Shown here: piece after piece, positions 34,977 to 43,565 of the stretch
Layout of the letters: every line of letters starts with the position of its first letter
Position numbering within the stretch: the first letter of the stretch is position 1
The notes under the pieces: generated by a model
Told to the model about the DNA's origin: nothing
What the model saw: only the letters and a program-made list of their open reading frames with translations
Database searches by the model: none
NCBI GenBank assembly: GCA_035063785.1
Contig: JAPSFS010000002.1
Location: 310,001 to 374,000 of the forward strand
Source of the DNA: Comamonas_C sp026954015
GTDB taxonomy: Bacteria; Pseudomonadota; Gammaproteobacteria; Burkholderiales; Burkholderiaceae_C
Reading direction: 5' to 3'
Length of the DNA: 64,000 nucleotides
Made by a program: the position numbers and the translations under genes

Positions 34977-37295
34977 ATGTCGTACTCGTTCAACAGTTTC
35001 AATGCCGGTGGCAAGGTCGGCACGCGCGGTGGTGTCGGTCGTTTCGGGCACGAGATCGCGCTGGTGCTGGCGCTGCTGGTCTGGGTGTTCTGGCTGCTCG
35101 CGCTCGCGAGCTATTCGGCGCAGGACGCCGCCTGGTCCACCTCGGGCACGGGTGGCAGCGGGCCACCCGGGAACTGGGTGGGGCGCCTCGGAGCGTGGGC
35201 GGCCGACGGCAGCTATTTCCTCCTGGGCTTTTCGATCTGGTGGGTGATGGCCGCGGGGGTGGTTGCGTGGGTGGCTTCGGTGCGGCGCTGGATGCATGGC
35301 GACGCCGATGGCGCGGCGCGGCGGCGCGCCGTCTTCTGGATCGGGCTCACGGTGCTGCTCGTCGCCAGTTGCGCGCTCGAGTGGTCGCGTCTGTACCGGT
35401 TCGAGGGGCGGCTGCCGGGGTCGTCCGGTGGCCTGCTGGGGTATTTCGTCGGGCCGCTGGCGGTGAGGTGGCTCGGGTTCACGGGCTCGGGGCTCGCGGG
35501 CGTGGTGCTCACGGTGCTGGGCATGGGCCTGGTGTTCGGTTTTTCCTGGGGGCGGCTCGCCGAGACGATAGGCCTGGCGATAGACCAGCTCGTGCAGCTG
35601 GGCCGTGCGCGGCGTGAGCGGGCACACGATGCGGCCGTGGGGCGGCGCGCGGCGCGCGAACGCCAGGAGGTGCTGCAGGAGGAACGCGGCGAAGATGAAG
35701 CCGTACATGGCGCGCCGGTGCACATCGTGGAGCCGGTGGTGGACCCGGCGCCGCAGAGCACACGCGTTGCGCGTGAACGCCAGAAACCGCTGTTCAGCGA
35801 CCTGCCCGACAGCCGTCTGCCGCAGGTCGATCTGCTGGACGCCGCGCCCGCGCGCCAGGAAGGCGTACCCGCCGAGACGCTGGAGATGACGAGCCGGCTG
35901 ATCGAGAAGAAGCTGCGCGACTTCGGTGTGGAGGTGAGCGTGGTGGCTGCCATGCCCGGCCCCGTGGTGACGCGCTATGAGATCGAGCCGGCCACGGGCG
36001 TCAAGGGCTCGCAGATCGTCAACCTCGCCAAGGATCTGGCGCGTTCGCTGAGCCTCGTATCGATCCGCGTGATCGAGACGATACCGGGCAAGAACTACAT
36101 GGCGCTGGAGCTGCCCAACGCGCGGCGCCAGACCATCCATCTCTCCGAGGTGCTGGGCTCGCAGGTCTACCACGATGCCAGGAGTCTGCTGACGCTGGGC
36201 CTGGGCAAGGACATCGTGGGCGCGCCCGTGGTGGCGGACCTGGCCAAGATGCCGCACTGCCTCGTGGCCGGCACGACGGGCTCGGGCAAGTCGGTGGGCA
36301 TCAACGCGATGATCCTGTCGCTGCTGTACAAGGCCGAGCCCAAGGACGTGCGGCTGATGATGATCGACCCCAAGATGCTCGAAATGAGCGTCTACGAGGG
36401 CATACCGCACCTGCTGTGTCCGGTGGTCACCGACATGAAGCAGGCGGCGCACGGCCTGAACTGGTGCGTGGGCGAGATGGAGCGGCGCTACAAGCTCATG
36501 AGCAAGCTGGGCGTGCGCAATCTCGCGGGCTACAACGCCAAGATCGCCGAGGCGAATGCGCGCGGCGAGAGCATCGGCAACCCGTTCAGCCTCACGCCCG
36601 AGGAGCCCGAACCGCTCGATCGGCTGCCGCACATCGTCGTCATCATTGACGAGCTCGCCGACCTGATGATGGTCGTGGGCAAGAAGATCGAGGAACTCAT
36701 CGCGCGCCTGGCGCAGAAGGCGCGCGCCGCGGGCATCCACCTGATCCTGGCGACGCAGCGGCCCAGCGTGGACGTGATCACGGGCCTCATCAAGGCCAAC
36801 ATCCCCACGCGCATCGCCTTTCAGGTGAGCAGCAAGATCGACAGCCGCACCATCCTCGACCAGATGGGCGCCGAGGCGCTGCTGGGCATGGGCGACATGC
36901 TCTACATGCCCAGCGGCACGGGGCTGCCGATCCGCGTGCACGGCGCGTTCGTGAGCGATGACGAGGTGCACCGCGTGGTGAGCTACCTCAAGGAGCAGGG
37001 CGAGCCCGATTACGTGGAGGGCGTGCTCGAAGGCGGCAGCGGCGAGGGCGACGACAACGGCTTCGGTCTGGAGGACGGCGAGGGCGGCGGCGAGAAAGAC
37101 CCGATGTACGACCAGGCGGTGGAGATCGTGCTCAAGGACCGCAAGGCCAGCATCTCCTACGTGCAGCGCAAGCTGCGCATAGGCTACAACCGCTCCGCGC
37201 GGCTGCTGGAGGACATGGAAAAGTCCGGCCTCGTGAGCGCGCTCACCTCGGCGGGCCAGCGCGAGGTGCTCGTGCCCCAGCGTGGCGGCGAGTAG
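34977..37295 (+). CDS. ftsK: DNA translocase FtsK
   Basis: Septal DNA pump of 772 residues that resolves chromosome dimers at dif with XerCD. Four N-terminal membrane helices occupy about 25-195, followed by a relatively short charged linker (about 200-300), the alpha/beta motor with Walker A GTTGSGKSVGIN and Walker B HIVVIIDELADLMMV, and the gamma winged-helix domain at the end (DQAVEIVLKDRKASISYVQRKLRIGYNRSARLLEDME). The start is the ATG at 34977; an in-frame TTG at 34971 is possible. lolA follows by 7 bp. Confidence 0.97.
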   Translation: MSYSFNSFNAGGKVGTRGGVGRFGHEIALVLALLVWVFWLLALASYSAQDAAWSTSGTGGSGPPGNWVGRLGAWAADGSYFLLGFSIWWVMAAGVVAWVASVRRWMHGDADGAARRRAVFWIGLTVLLVASCALEWSRLYRFEGRLPGSSGGLLGYFVGPLAVRWLGFTGSGLAGVVLTVLGMGLVFGFSWGRLAETIGLAIDQLVQLGRARRERAHDAAVGRRAARERQEVLQEERGEDEAVHGAPVHIVEPVVDPAPQSTRVARERQKPLFSDLPDSRLPQVDLLDAAPARQEGVPAETLEMTSRLIEKKLRDFGVEVSVVAAMPGPVVTRYEIEPATGVKGSQIVNLAKDLARSLSLVSIRVIETIPGKNYMALELPNARRQTIHLSEVLGSQVYHDARSLLTLGLGKDIVGAPVVADLAKMPHCLVAGTTGSGKSVGINAMILSLLYKAEPKDVRLMMIDPKMLEMSVYEGIPHLLCPVVTDMKQAAHGLNWCVGEMERRYKLMSKLGVRNLAGYNAKIAEANARGESIGNPFSLTPEEPEPLDRLPHIVVIIDELADLMMVVGKKIEELIARLAQKARAAGIHLILATQRPSVDVITGLIKANIPTRIAFQVSSKIDSRTILDQMGAEALLGMGDMLYMPSGTGLPIRVHGAFVSDDEVHRVVSYLKEQGEPDYVEGVLEGGSGEGDDNGFGLEDGEGGGEKDPMYDQAVEIVLKDRKASISYVQRKLRIGYNRSARLLEDMEKSGLVSALTSAGQREVLVPQRGGE

Positions 37296-37302
37296 GCATG
37301 CA

Positions 37303-37935
37303 ATGAAACGTCTGTGGTGCTTCGTCGTGGTGGCCGCGTGCGCGCCCTGGGCCTGCGCCCAGGGCATGGATAGTCTGGAGCGCTTCATGCAGGTCGCCCA
37401 CAGCGGCGAGGCGCAGTTCACGCAGACCGTCACCGCGCCGCCGCGCGACGGGCAGAACGTGCGCCCCAAGGTGTCGAGCGGCAGCTTCATGTTCGAGCGT
37501 CCTGGACGCTTTCGCTTCGACTACCGCAAACCGTTTGAGCAGACCATCGTCGCCGACGGCACGACGCTGTGGCTCTACGACGCCGACCTGAACCAGGTGA
37601 CCGAGCGCGCGCAGGCCGCGGCGCTCGGCAGCACGCCCGCGGCGCTGCTCACGGCCTCGGCCGACCTGAATGCACTGAAGAAGGATTTCACGCTCGCCGA
37701 TGCCCCCGACGCGGACGGCCTGCACTGGGTGCTTGCCACCCCCAAGGCCGCGGATGGGCAGCTGGCGAGCGTGCGCGTGGGCCTGGAGGGCGACCGGCTC
37801 GCGGTCCTGGATATCACCGACCACTTCGGCCAGCGCTCGGTGCTGCGTTTCAGCGATTTCAGGCTCAACGCGAGCCTGCCTGCCGAGCGCTTTCGCTTTC
37901 GCCCGCCTCCGGGCGCGGACGTACTCAGGCAATAG
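37303..37935 (+). CDS. lolA: Outer-membrane lipoprotein carrier LolA
   Basis: Periplasmic chaperone that ferries lipoproteins from LolCDE to LolB. 210 residues with a Sec signal MKRLWCFVVVAACAPWACAQG; mature-part hallmarks are FTQTVTAPPRDG, SGSFMFERPGRFRFDYRKPFEQTIVADGTTLWLYDADLNQV and FRFRPPPGADVL. The ATG at 37303 lies 7 bp after ftsK. rarA and serS, which I expect after lolA in related genomes, are replaced by a convergent galU 8 bp away. Confidence 0.95.
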   Translation: MKRLWCFVVVAACAPWACAQGMDSLERFMQVAHSGEAQFTQTVTAPPRDGQNVRPKVSSGSFMFERPGRFRFDYRKPFEQTIVADGTTLWLYDADLNQVTERAQAAALGSTPAALLTASADLNALKKDFTLADAPDADGLHWVLATPKAADGQLASVRVGLEGDRLAVLDITDHFGQRSVLRFSDFRLNASLPAERFRFRPPPGADVLRQ

Positions 37936-37943
37936 CGGGCCGT

Positions 37944-38831
37944 TTACAGCGCGAGCGCCTGCAGGTAGGCGCGGAAATGCTCTCCCACCTGCGGGTGCTG
38001 CAGCGCGAGCTCGACGGTCGCCTGCAAGAAGCCTTCCTTGCTGCCGCAATCATAGCGCTTGCCGCTGTACTGGTATGCGTAAACCGTCTCATGGAGCATG
38101 AGGCGCGCGATCGCGTCGGTGAGCTGGATCTCGCCGCCCACGCCGCGCGGCTGCTGGCGGATTTCCTCGAAGATGCGCGGCGTGAGCACGTAGCGCCCGG
38201 CCACGCCCATGCGTGACGGAGCCACCTCGGGCGCGGGCTTTTCCACGATCTCGTCGACGCGCAGCAGCGGCCCGCCCGCGGGCTCTCCCTTGACGATGCC
38301 GTAGCGGCGCGTTTCCTCGTGCGGCACTTCCTGCACCGCGAGCAGCGAGCGTCCCTGTTTTTCGAAGGCCGCGGCCATCTGCGCCATCACGCCGGGGCCG
38401 CCGCGCTCGCCCACCATGAGGTCGTCGGCCAGCAGTACGGCAAAGGGTTCGTTGCCCACGAGCGGTTCGGCGCACAGCACCGCGTGGCCCAGGCCGAGCG
38501 AGCGCGGCTGGCGCACGAACAGGCAGTTCATGTCGTGCGGCGTGACGCTGTGCACCAGCGCCAGCATTTCCTGCTTGCCCGCGTGTTCCAGTTCGCTTTC
38601 GAGCTCGTAGGCGGTGTCGAAGTGGTCCTCGATCGCGCGCTTGCTGCGACCGGTGACGAACACCATGTCGCGGATGCCGGCCTCGTAGGCTTCCTCGACG
38701 GCGTACTGGATCAGTGGCTTGTCCACCACCGGCAGCATTTCCTTGGGCGATGCCTTGGTGACCGGAAGGAAACGGGTGCCGAGCCCGGCGACGGGAAAGA
38801 CGGCCTTGCGTACGCGCGTACTGGAGAGCAT
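37944..38831 (-). CDS. galU: UTP-glucose-1-phosphate uridylyltransferase
   Basis: Makes UDP-glucose for LPS, capsule and trehalose. 295 residues. Nucleotide-binding start KAVFPVAGLGTRFLPVTKASPKEMLPVVDKPLIQYAVEEA; VTGRSKRAIEDHFD, GLGHAVLCAEPLVGNEPFAVLLADD, GVGGEIQLTDAIARL and the catalytic KRYDCGSKEGFL are present. I chose the ATG at 38831. It is downstream of valS on the same strand, with a dispersed repeat in the 88-bp gap. Confidence 0.96.
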   Translation of the reverse strand: MLSSTRVRKAVFPVAGLGTRFLPVTKASPKEMLPVVDKPLIQYAVEEAYEAGIRDMVFVTGRSKRAIEDHFDTAYELESELEHAGKQEMLALVHSVTPHDMNCLFVRQPRSLGLGHAVLCAEPLVGNEPFAVLLADDLMVGERGGPGVMAQMAAAFEKQGRSLLAVQEVPHEETRRYGIVKGEPAGGPLLRVDEIVEKPAPEVAPSRMGVAGRYVLTPRIFEEIRQQPRGVGGEIQLTDAIARLMLHETVYAYQYSGKRYDCGSKEGFLQATVELALQHPQVGEHFRAYLQALAL

Positions 38832-38840
38832 GGAAATCCT

Positions 38841-38900
38841 GAAATAAGAGCTGCTGGCGCTTGCTGGATAACGCCTTGCGCTGGTTTTACCTGAATTTTC
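38841..38900 (+). repeat. Dispersed palindromic repeat, copy 5 (degenerate)
   Basis: AGAGCTGCTGGCGCTTGCTGG, then an altered arm (ATAACGCC) and a T-rich end. It is less symmetric than other copies and lies between valS and galU. Confidence 0.65.
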
Positions 38901-38919
38901 TCTGCGTGAAGGCCCGAAA

Positions 38920-41790
38920 TCACCCCCACTGGGCCAATTGTTCCTCGATACGCGCGAGCGTCGCGCCAAAATCGGCCAGGCGCTGGCGTTCCTGCTCGAT
39001 CACCGCCGCGGGCGCCTTCGCGACGAAGGCCTCGTTGGCGAGCTTGCCGGTCGCCTTGGCGATCTCGCCGGACAGGCGCGCGGCTTCCTTCGCCAGGCGT
39101 GCCTTTTCCGCGGCCACGTCGATCTCGACGAAGAGCGCGAGCCGCGCCTTGCCGACCACGCTCACCGGCGCCTGCTGGGCGGCGCCGGCCCAGGCAGCAG
39201 CGTCGTCGAACACTTGTACCTCGCTGAGCTTGGCGAGGTTGCGCAGCAGTGCAGTGTGCTCGCGCAGGAAGCGCGCTTCGTTGGCATCGTCGGCCACGGC
39301 GAGCAGCGGCAGGCGCTGCGCCGGCGAGACGCCCATCTCGCCGCGCAACTGGCGGCAGGCGTCCACGAGCTGCTGCAGATGGTGTACCTGCGCGGTGGCA
39401 GCCTCGTCGATCTTCTCGGCGCGCGATTCGGGATAGCGGGCGATCGCCAGCGACGCCCCCGCGAGCCCCGCCACGGGCGCCACCACCTGCCACAGCGCCT
39501 CGGTGACGTAGGGGATGATGGGGTGCGCCAGGCGCAGGATGGCCTCCAGCGTGCGGATGAGCGTGCGCCGCGTGGCGCGCTGCGCCGCTTCATCGCCTTC
39601 TAGCAACTGCACCTTGGCGATTTCCAGGTACCAGTCGCAGAACGCATTCCAGACGAACTCGTAGATGGCGGTGGCGACGTTGTCCAGCCGGTATTCGGCA
39701 AAGCCCCGGGCCACTGCGGCCTCGGCCTTCTGCAGCTCGGAGACGATCCAGCGGTCGGGCGCGCTGAAACGCAGGCGGGCGTTGGCACAGGTGCTCGCGC
39801 CGTCGATGCCGCAGTCGTAGCCCTCGCAGTTCATGAGCACGAAGCGGCTCGCGTTCCACAGCTTGTTGCAGAAGTTGCGGTAGCCCTCGCAGCGCTTGCT
39901 GTCGAAGTTGATCGAGCGCCCCAGGCTGGCAAGTGCCGCGAAGGTGAAGCGCAGCGCATCGGCGCCGTAGGCCGGAATGCCGTCGGGGAATTCCTTTTGG
40001 GTGTTCCTGCGCACCTGCGGCGCGGTCTCGGGGCGACGCAGGCCCAGTGTGCGCTTTTCGAGCAGCGGCGCGAGCGCGATGCCGTCGATCAGGTCGACCG
40101 GGTCGAGCACGTTGCCCTCGCTCTTGCTCATCTTCTTGCCCTGTGCGTCGCGCACCAGGCCGTGGATGTAGACGTGGCGAAACGGCACGCGGCCCGTGAA
40201 GTGCGTGGTCATCATGATCATCCGGGCGACCCAGAAGAAGATGATGTCGTAGCCCGTGACCAGCACGGTGGAGGGCAGGTAGAGGTTGTAGTCGTCGGTG
40301 GCGGCGTCGGTCTGCTTCGGCCAGCCCATGGTGGAGAAGGGCACGAGCGCGCTGGAGTACCAGGTGTCGAGCACGTCTTCGTCGCGCCTGAGCGTCTTGC
40401 CCGGCGCCTGCGCCTGCGCCTCGGCCTCGGAGCGCGCGACGTAGACCTTGCCGTCTTCGTCGTACCAGGCTGGGATTTGATGGCCCCACCAGAGCTGGCG
40501 GCTGATGCACCAGTCCTGGATGTTGTTCATCCACTGGTTGTAGGTGTTGACCCAGTTCTCGGGGACGAAGGACACCTGGCCGCTTGCGACCGCGTCGATG
40601 GCCTTTTGCGCGATGGATTTGCCCGTGGTGTCGCCCTGGCCGACCTGATTCATCGCGACGAACCATTGGTCGGTCAGCATGGGCTCGATGATCTGGCCGG
40701 TGCGCGTGCAGATCGGCACCATGAGCTTGTGCTTCTTGGTTTCGACCAGCAGGCCCTGCGCCTCCAGGTCGGCCACGATGGCCTTGCGCGCGGCGAAGCG
40801 GTCCATGCCGCGGTATTTCTCGGGCGCGTTGTCGTTGATCGTGGCCGTGAGCGTGAGCACGCCTATCATCGGCAGGCCGTGGCGCTGGCCCACGGCATAG
40901 TCGTTCTGGTCATGTGCGGGCGTGACCTTGACCACGCCGGTGCCGAAGGCGCGGTCCACGTACTCGTCGGCAATCACCGGCAGTTCGCGCCCGACGAGGG
41001 GCAGCGTCACCGCCCGGCCGATCAGGTGCTGGTAGCGCTCGTCCTCGGGGTGCACCATCACCGCCACGTCGCCCAGCATGGTCTCGGGCCGCGTGGTGGC
41101 CACGACGAGCTGGCCGCTGCCGTCGGAAAGCGGGTAGGCGATGTGCCAGAGCGAACCCTCCTTCTCCTCGTTTTCCACCTCCAGGTCGGAGACCGCGGAC
41201 TGCAGCACCGGGTCCCAGTTCACGAGGCGCTTGCCGCGGTAGATCAGGCCCTGCTCGTACAGGCGCACGAAGGTCTCGGTGACGACGGCCGAGAGCTTGT
41301 CGTCCATCGTGAAGTATTCGCGGCTCCAGTCCACCGTGTCGCCCATGCGGCGCATCTGCGTGGTGATGGTGTTGCCGCTTCTCTCCTTCCACTCCCAGAC
41401 CCTGGCGACGAAATTCTTGCGCCCCATCTCGCGCCGCTGGATGCCTTGCTCCTGCAGCTGGCGCTCGACCACGATCTGCGTGGCGATGCCCGCGTGGTCC
41501 GTGCCTGGCACCCACGCGGTGTTGTAGCCGCGCATGCGGTGATAGCGCGTGAGGCTGTCCATGATGGTCTGGTTGAACGCATGCCCCATATGCAGCGTGC
41601 CCGTCACGTTGGGCGGTGGCAGCTGGATGGCGAACGAGGGTGCGGCCGCATCGGGCCGGCCGCTGCCGCGCACGCCCGCGCGGCCGTAGCCGCGGCGCTC
41701 CCATTCCGGCCCCCAGTGTGCCTCCAGGGGCGCGGGTTCAAACGACTTGGACAGGCTCTGCAGGCCGGGCTGTGCTGACGTTTCGCTCAT
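38920..41790 (-). CDS. valS: Valyl-tRNA synthetase
   Basis: Class I synthetase of 956 residues. The HIGH-type motif is in PPNVTGTLHMGHAFNQTIMD, the editing domain follows with TTRPETMLGDVAVMVHPED, and KMSKS lies in GKKMSKSEGNVLDPVDL. The C-terminal coiled coil (about 890-956) matches bacterial ValRS. The ATG at 41790 has no obvious Shine-Dalgarno; instead a terminator-like hairpin with a TTTT tail ends a few bases upstream, so leader-based control is possible. Confidence 0.97.
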   Translation of the reverse strand: MSETSAQPGLQSLSKSFEPAPLEAHWGPEWERRGYGRAGVRGSGRPDAAAPSFAIQLPPPNVTGTLHMGHAFNQTIMDSLTRYHRMRGYNTAWVPGTDHAGIATQIVVERQLQEQGIQRREMGRKNFVARVWEWKERSGNTITTQMRRMGDTVDWSREYFTMDDKLSAVVTETFVRLYEQGLIYRGKRLVNWDPVLQSAVSDLEVENEEKEGSLWHIAYPLSDGSGQLVVATTRPETMLGDVAVMVHPEDERYQHLIGRAVTLPLVGRELPVIADEYVDRAFGTGVVKVTPAHDQNDYAVGQRHGLPMIGVLTLTATINDNAPEKYRGMDRFAARKAIVADLEAQGLLVETKKHKLMVPICTRTGQIIEPMLTDQWFVAMNQVGQGDTTGKSIAQKAIDAVASGQVSFVPENWVNTYNQWMNNIQDWCISRQLWWGHQIPAWYDEDGKVYVARSEAEAQAQAPGKTLRRDEDVLDTWYSSALVPFSTMGWPKQTDAATDDYNLYLPSTVLVTGYDIIFFWVARMIMMTTHFTGRVPFRHVYIHGLVRDAQGKKMSKSEGNVLDPVDLIDGIALAPLLEKRTLGLRRPETAPQVRRNTQKEFPDGIPAYGADALRFTFAALASLGRSINFDSKRCEGYRNFCNKLWNASRFVLMNCEGYDCGIDGASTCANARLRFSAPDRWIVSELQKAEAAVARGFAEYRLDNVATAIYEFVWNAFCDWYLEIAKVQLLEGDEAAQRATRRTLIRTLEAILRLAHPIIPYVTEALWQVVAPVAGLAGASLAIARYPESRAEKIDEAATAQVHHLQQLVDACRQLRGEMGVSPAQRLPLLAVADDANEARFLREHTALLRNLAKLSEVQVFDDAAAWAGAAQQAPVSVVGKARLALFVEIDVAAEKARLAKEAARLSGEIAKATGKLANEAFVAKAPAAVIEQERQRLADFGATLARIEEQLAQWG

Positions 41791-41796
41791 GGCAAT

Positions 41797-41821
41797 GAAA
41801 ACGGCATCCCGCAGGATGCCG
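41797..41821 (-). promoter_or_regulatory. Terminator-like hairpin in the valS leader
   Basis: On the minus strand CGGCATCC (41821-41814), a 4-base loop, GGATGCCG (41809-41802) and then TTTT (41801-41798), ending 7 bases before the valS ATG. An attenuator or a terminator of upstream transcription are both possible. A weak promoter (TTTAAG, 17 bp, TAAAAT) would start transcripts near 41843. Confidence 0.5.
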
Positions 41822-41880
41822 CGCGAGGTAGATCAACGAGGTGCCAACGATTTTATGCGTAGCCCGGATACTCTTAAAAC

Positions 41881-41936
41881 AGAAGCTGCTCGCGCTTGCC
41901 TGGCAAGCGCCAGAGGCGTATTTGACTTGAAATTTG
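41881..41936 (+). repeat. Dispersed palindromic repeat, copy 6
   Basis: AGAAGCTGCTCGCGCTTGCC, then TGGCAAGCGCCAGAGGCG and a TTTGACTTGAAATTT end. The perfect GCGCTTGCC/GGCAAGCGC arms make a strong hairpin. It is located between the YeeE/YedE pair and valS. Confidence 0.8.
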
Positions 41937-41943
41937 CATCACC

Positions 41944-42357
41944 TCAGGCGCCCTTGCTTGTCAGGCCGTGCACGAGTGCGCCGAGCGCCAGGCCGACAAG
42001 CGCGTACAACAGCATCCAGTTGCCCGCGCCCAGCCCTGCGATGGCCGGGCCGGGGCACACGCCGCACAGCCCCCAGCCCACGCCGAAGAGCGCCGAACCG
42101 ACGACGGTGTCGCGCCCCCAGTGGCTTGCGTGCCGGTGGAAGGTGCCGCCGAGCACCGGCGCGCGCATCAGGCGCGGGATCAGCGCATACGCCAGCGCGG
42201 TGACGACGAGCGCGCCGCAGAGCACCAGCGCCAGGCCGAAGTCCTGAAAGCGCAGGAAGCTCAGCACCACCTCGGGGCGGATCATGGTGGAGGCGGCGAG
42301 CCCGAAGCCGAAGAGCACGCCCGCGGCCAGCGTTGCCAGTGAATTCGCGTGTTTCAT
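41944..42357 (-). CDS. YeeE/YedE-related membrane protein (DUF6691/PmpB-like)
   Basis: 137-residue membrane half-transporter with about four hydrophobic segments. Cysteine signature GVGWGLCGVCPGPAIAGLG is typical of the smaller member of PmpA/PmpB pairs, related to TsuA thiosulfate transporters and often found in sulfide-responsive operons. The ATG at 42357 overlaps the stop of its partner (ATGA), so the two are co-translated and probably form one channel. Substrate (thiosulfate or another sulfur compound) is inferred from the family. Confidence 0.87.
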   Translation of the reverse strand: MKHANSLATLAAGVLFGFGLAASTMIRPEVVLSFLRFQDFGLALVLCGALVVTALAYALIPRLMRAPVLGGTFHRHASHWGRDTVVGSALFGVGWGLCGVCPGPAIAGLGAGNWMLLYALVGLALGALVHGLTSKGA

Positions 42358-42827
42358 GATTGCAGCCTCAGCACGATGTTGGCGGTGATCATCGCGGTCA
42401 CCATGAAGGTGATGACGGCGACCGCCGACGGCCATTGGAGCGACCCCAGCCCGCAGATGCCATGCCCCGAGGTACAGCCGTGGCCCAGGCGCGCGCCGAA
42501 CCCTGCGATGAAGCCGCCGACGAGCAACTGCCAGGGCGCGACGCCGGTGGTCTCGGGCCCCGGCCCGCCTAGCCAGAGCCACCAGAGGAACGCGCCGATG
42601 ATGAGGCCGAGCGCGTACTCCAGGCGCCACACGCGCGAGCCCGTGAGCCGCGCCTGCTGAAAGAACGGCCGCTGCACGATGAACGACCAGGTGGAGGAGA
42701 ACACGGTGCTCATGCCGCCCACCAGCCCCGTCATCACGAACAGCAGCGTGACGCCGAGGCCGATGCACAGGCCCCCAAGCAGATAGTGTTCCCAGCCGAG
42801 CGGAAAGAGGGTATGCAGGAGTTCCAT
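42354..42827 (-). CDS. YeeE/YedE family sulfur transporter subunit (PmpA-like)
   Basis: 157-residue membrane protein with about four helices. The signature GFGARLGHGCTSGHGICGLGS carries the conserved Cys residues used in thiosulfate relay in TsuA-like proteins. The start is the ATG at 42827 with AGGA upstream (GCAGGAGTTCC context); a longer frame has no support. It sits 54 bp after the oxidase operon's membrane-protein gene, on the same strand, and overlaps its small partner. Confidence 0.88.
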   Translation of the reverse strand: MELLHTLFPLGWEHYLLGGLCIGLGVTLLFVMTGLVGGMSTVFSSTWSFIVQRPFFQQARLTGSRVWRLEYALGLIIGAFLWWLWLGGPGPETTGVAPWQLLVGGFIAGFGARLGHGCTSGHGICGLGSLQWPSAVAVITFMVTAMITANIVLRLQS

Positions 42828-42881
42828 GGCCGCGATTATCGTGACGCGCCGCCGCATGTGCGCGCTGGCGCGGCGATGCAA

Positions 42882-43565
42882 CTACTGCGGTGTACGGGAA
42901 GCCGGCGGCTCGGGCGCGGCGGGCGTGCCCGGTGTGCCCGCCATCGTCCGCGCGTCCGCCTCCCGGCGCACGATCCACCACATCACCTGCGCGATCCAGG
43001 CAACCGCGAGCGCCGCCGAAATGCCGGTGAGCCAGCGGCCCAGGCGCTCCTGGTCACCGAGCAAATAGGCATTGCACAGCCGCAGCGGCGAATTGGCGTA
43101 GAGCTGGCCGACGACCGCGCCCATGAGCAGCAGGTTGCCGAGGAAGAAACTCTGCACCACGAGCCCCGCGGCCTGCCACGACAGCCGCAGCGCCACGCCG
43201 GTGAGCAGCAGCGCGGCGCACTTGGTCGCTTCGATGCCGGGGTGCAGCAGCGCCAGGTCGAGCACGCGCGGAATCATCAGCACCGACAGCGCCGCCCCCG
43301 CGTAGAGCAGCCCGGTGATGCCCGAGGCATTCCAGCGCGCGATGGCGCCGCGCATCCGCGCGGGCAGCGCGCCGGCGAGCAGTGCGCCCGCGAGCATCCA
43401 CAGCGGGTACTGCAGCACCATGTGGCGCCACATGCTGAGTTCGAGCGCGTGGCGCGAGGCGGGCAGCGCCAGCGCAATGGCAATCATGAGCCCGACGACC
43501 CCCTGGTGCGCGGGGAGCCATCCCCCTGCCAGAGCGGCCAGCGGGGCGCGCCAGCGCGCGGTCAT
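42882..43565 (-). CDS. Polytopic membrane protein, possibly oxidase assembly (CtaG-like)
   Basis: 227 residues with about six hydrophobic segments. LELSMWRHMVLQYPLWMLAGALLAG and the histidines in MWRHM recall caa3-type assembly factors (CtaG), but similarity is weak. FFLGNLLLMGAVVGQLYANSPLRLCNAYLLGDQ is a further conserved-looking stretch. It overlaps the SCO gene stop (ATGA), so it is part of the oxidase operon and probably serves oxidase maturation or function. I cannot assign a family with certainty. Confidence 0.75.
   Translation of the reverse strand: MTARWRAPLAALAGGWLPAHQGVVGLMIAIALALPASRHALELSMWRHMVLQYPLWMLAGALLAGALPARMRGAIARWNASGITGLLYAGAALSVLMIPRVLDLALLHPGIEATKCAALLLTGVALRLSWQAAGLVVQSFFLGNLLLMGAVVGQLYANSPLRLCNAYLLGDQERLGRWLTGISAALAVAWIAQVMWWIVRREADARTMAGTPGTPAAPEPPASRTPQ

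Noticed and set aside
34815..37490. 891-residue minus-strand open frame opposite ftsK
   Set aside because: Antisense to FtsK, which shows all motor and gamma-domain motifs.
39997..41778. 593-residue plus-strand open frame opposite valS
   Set aside because: Antisense shadow of valyl-tRNA synthetase.
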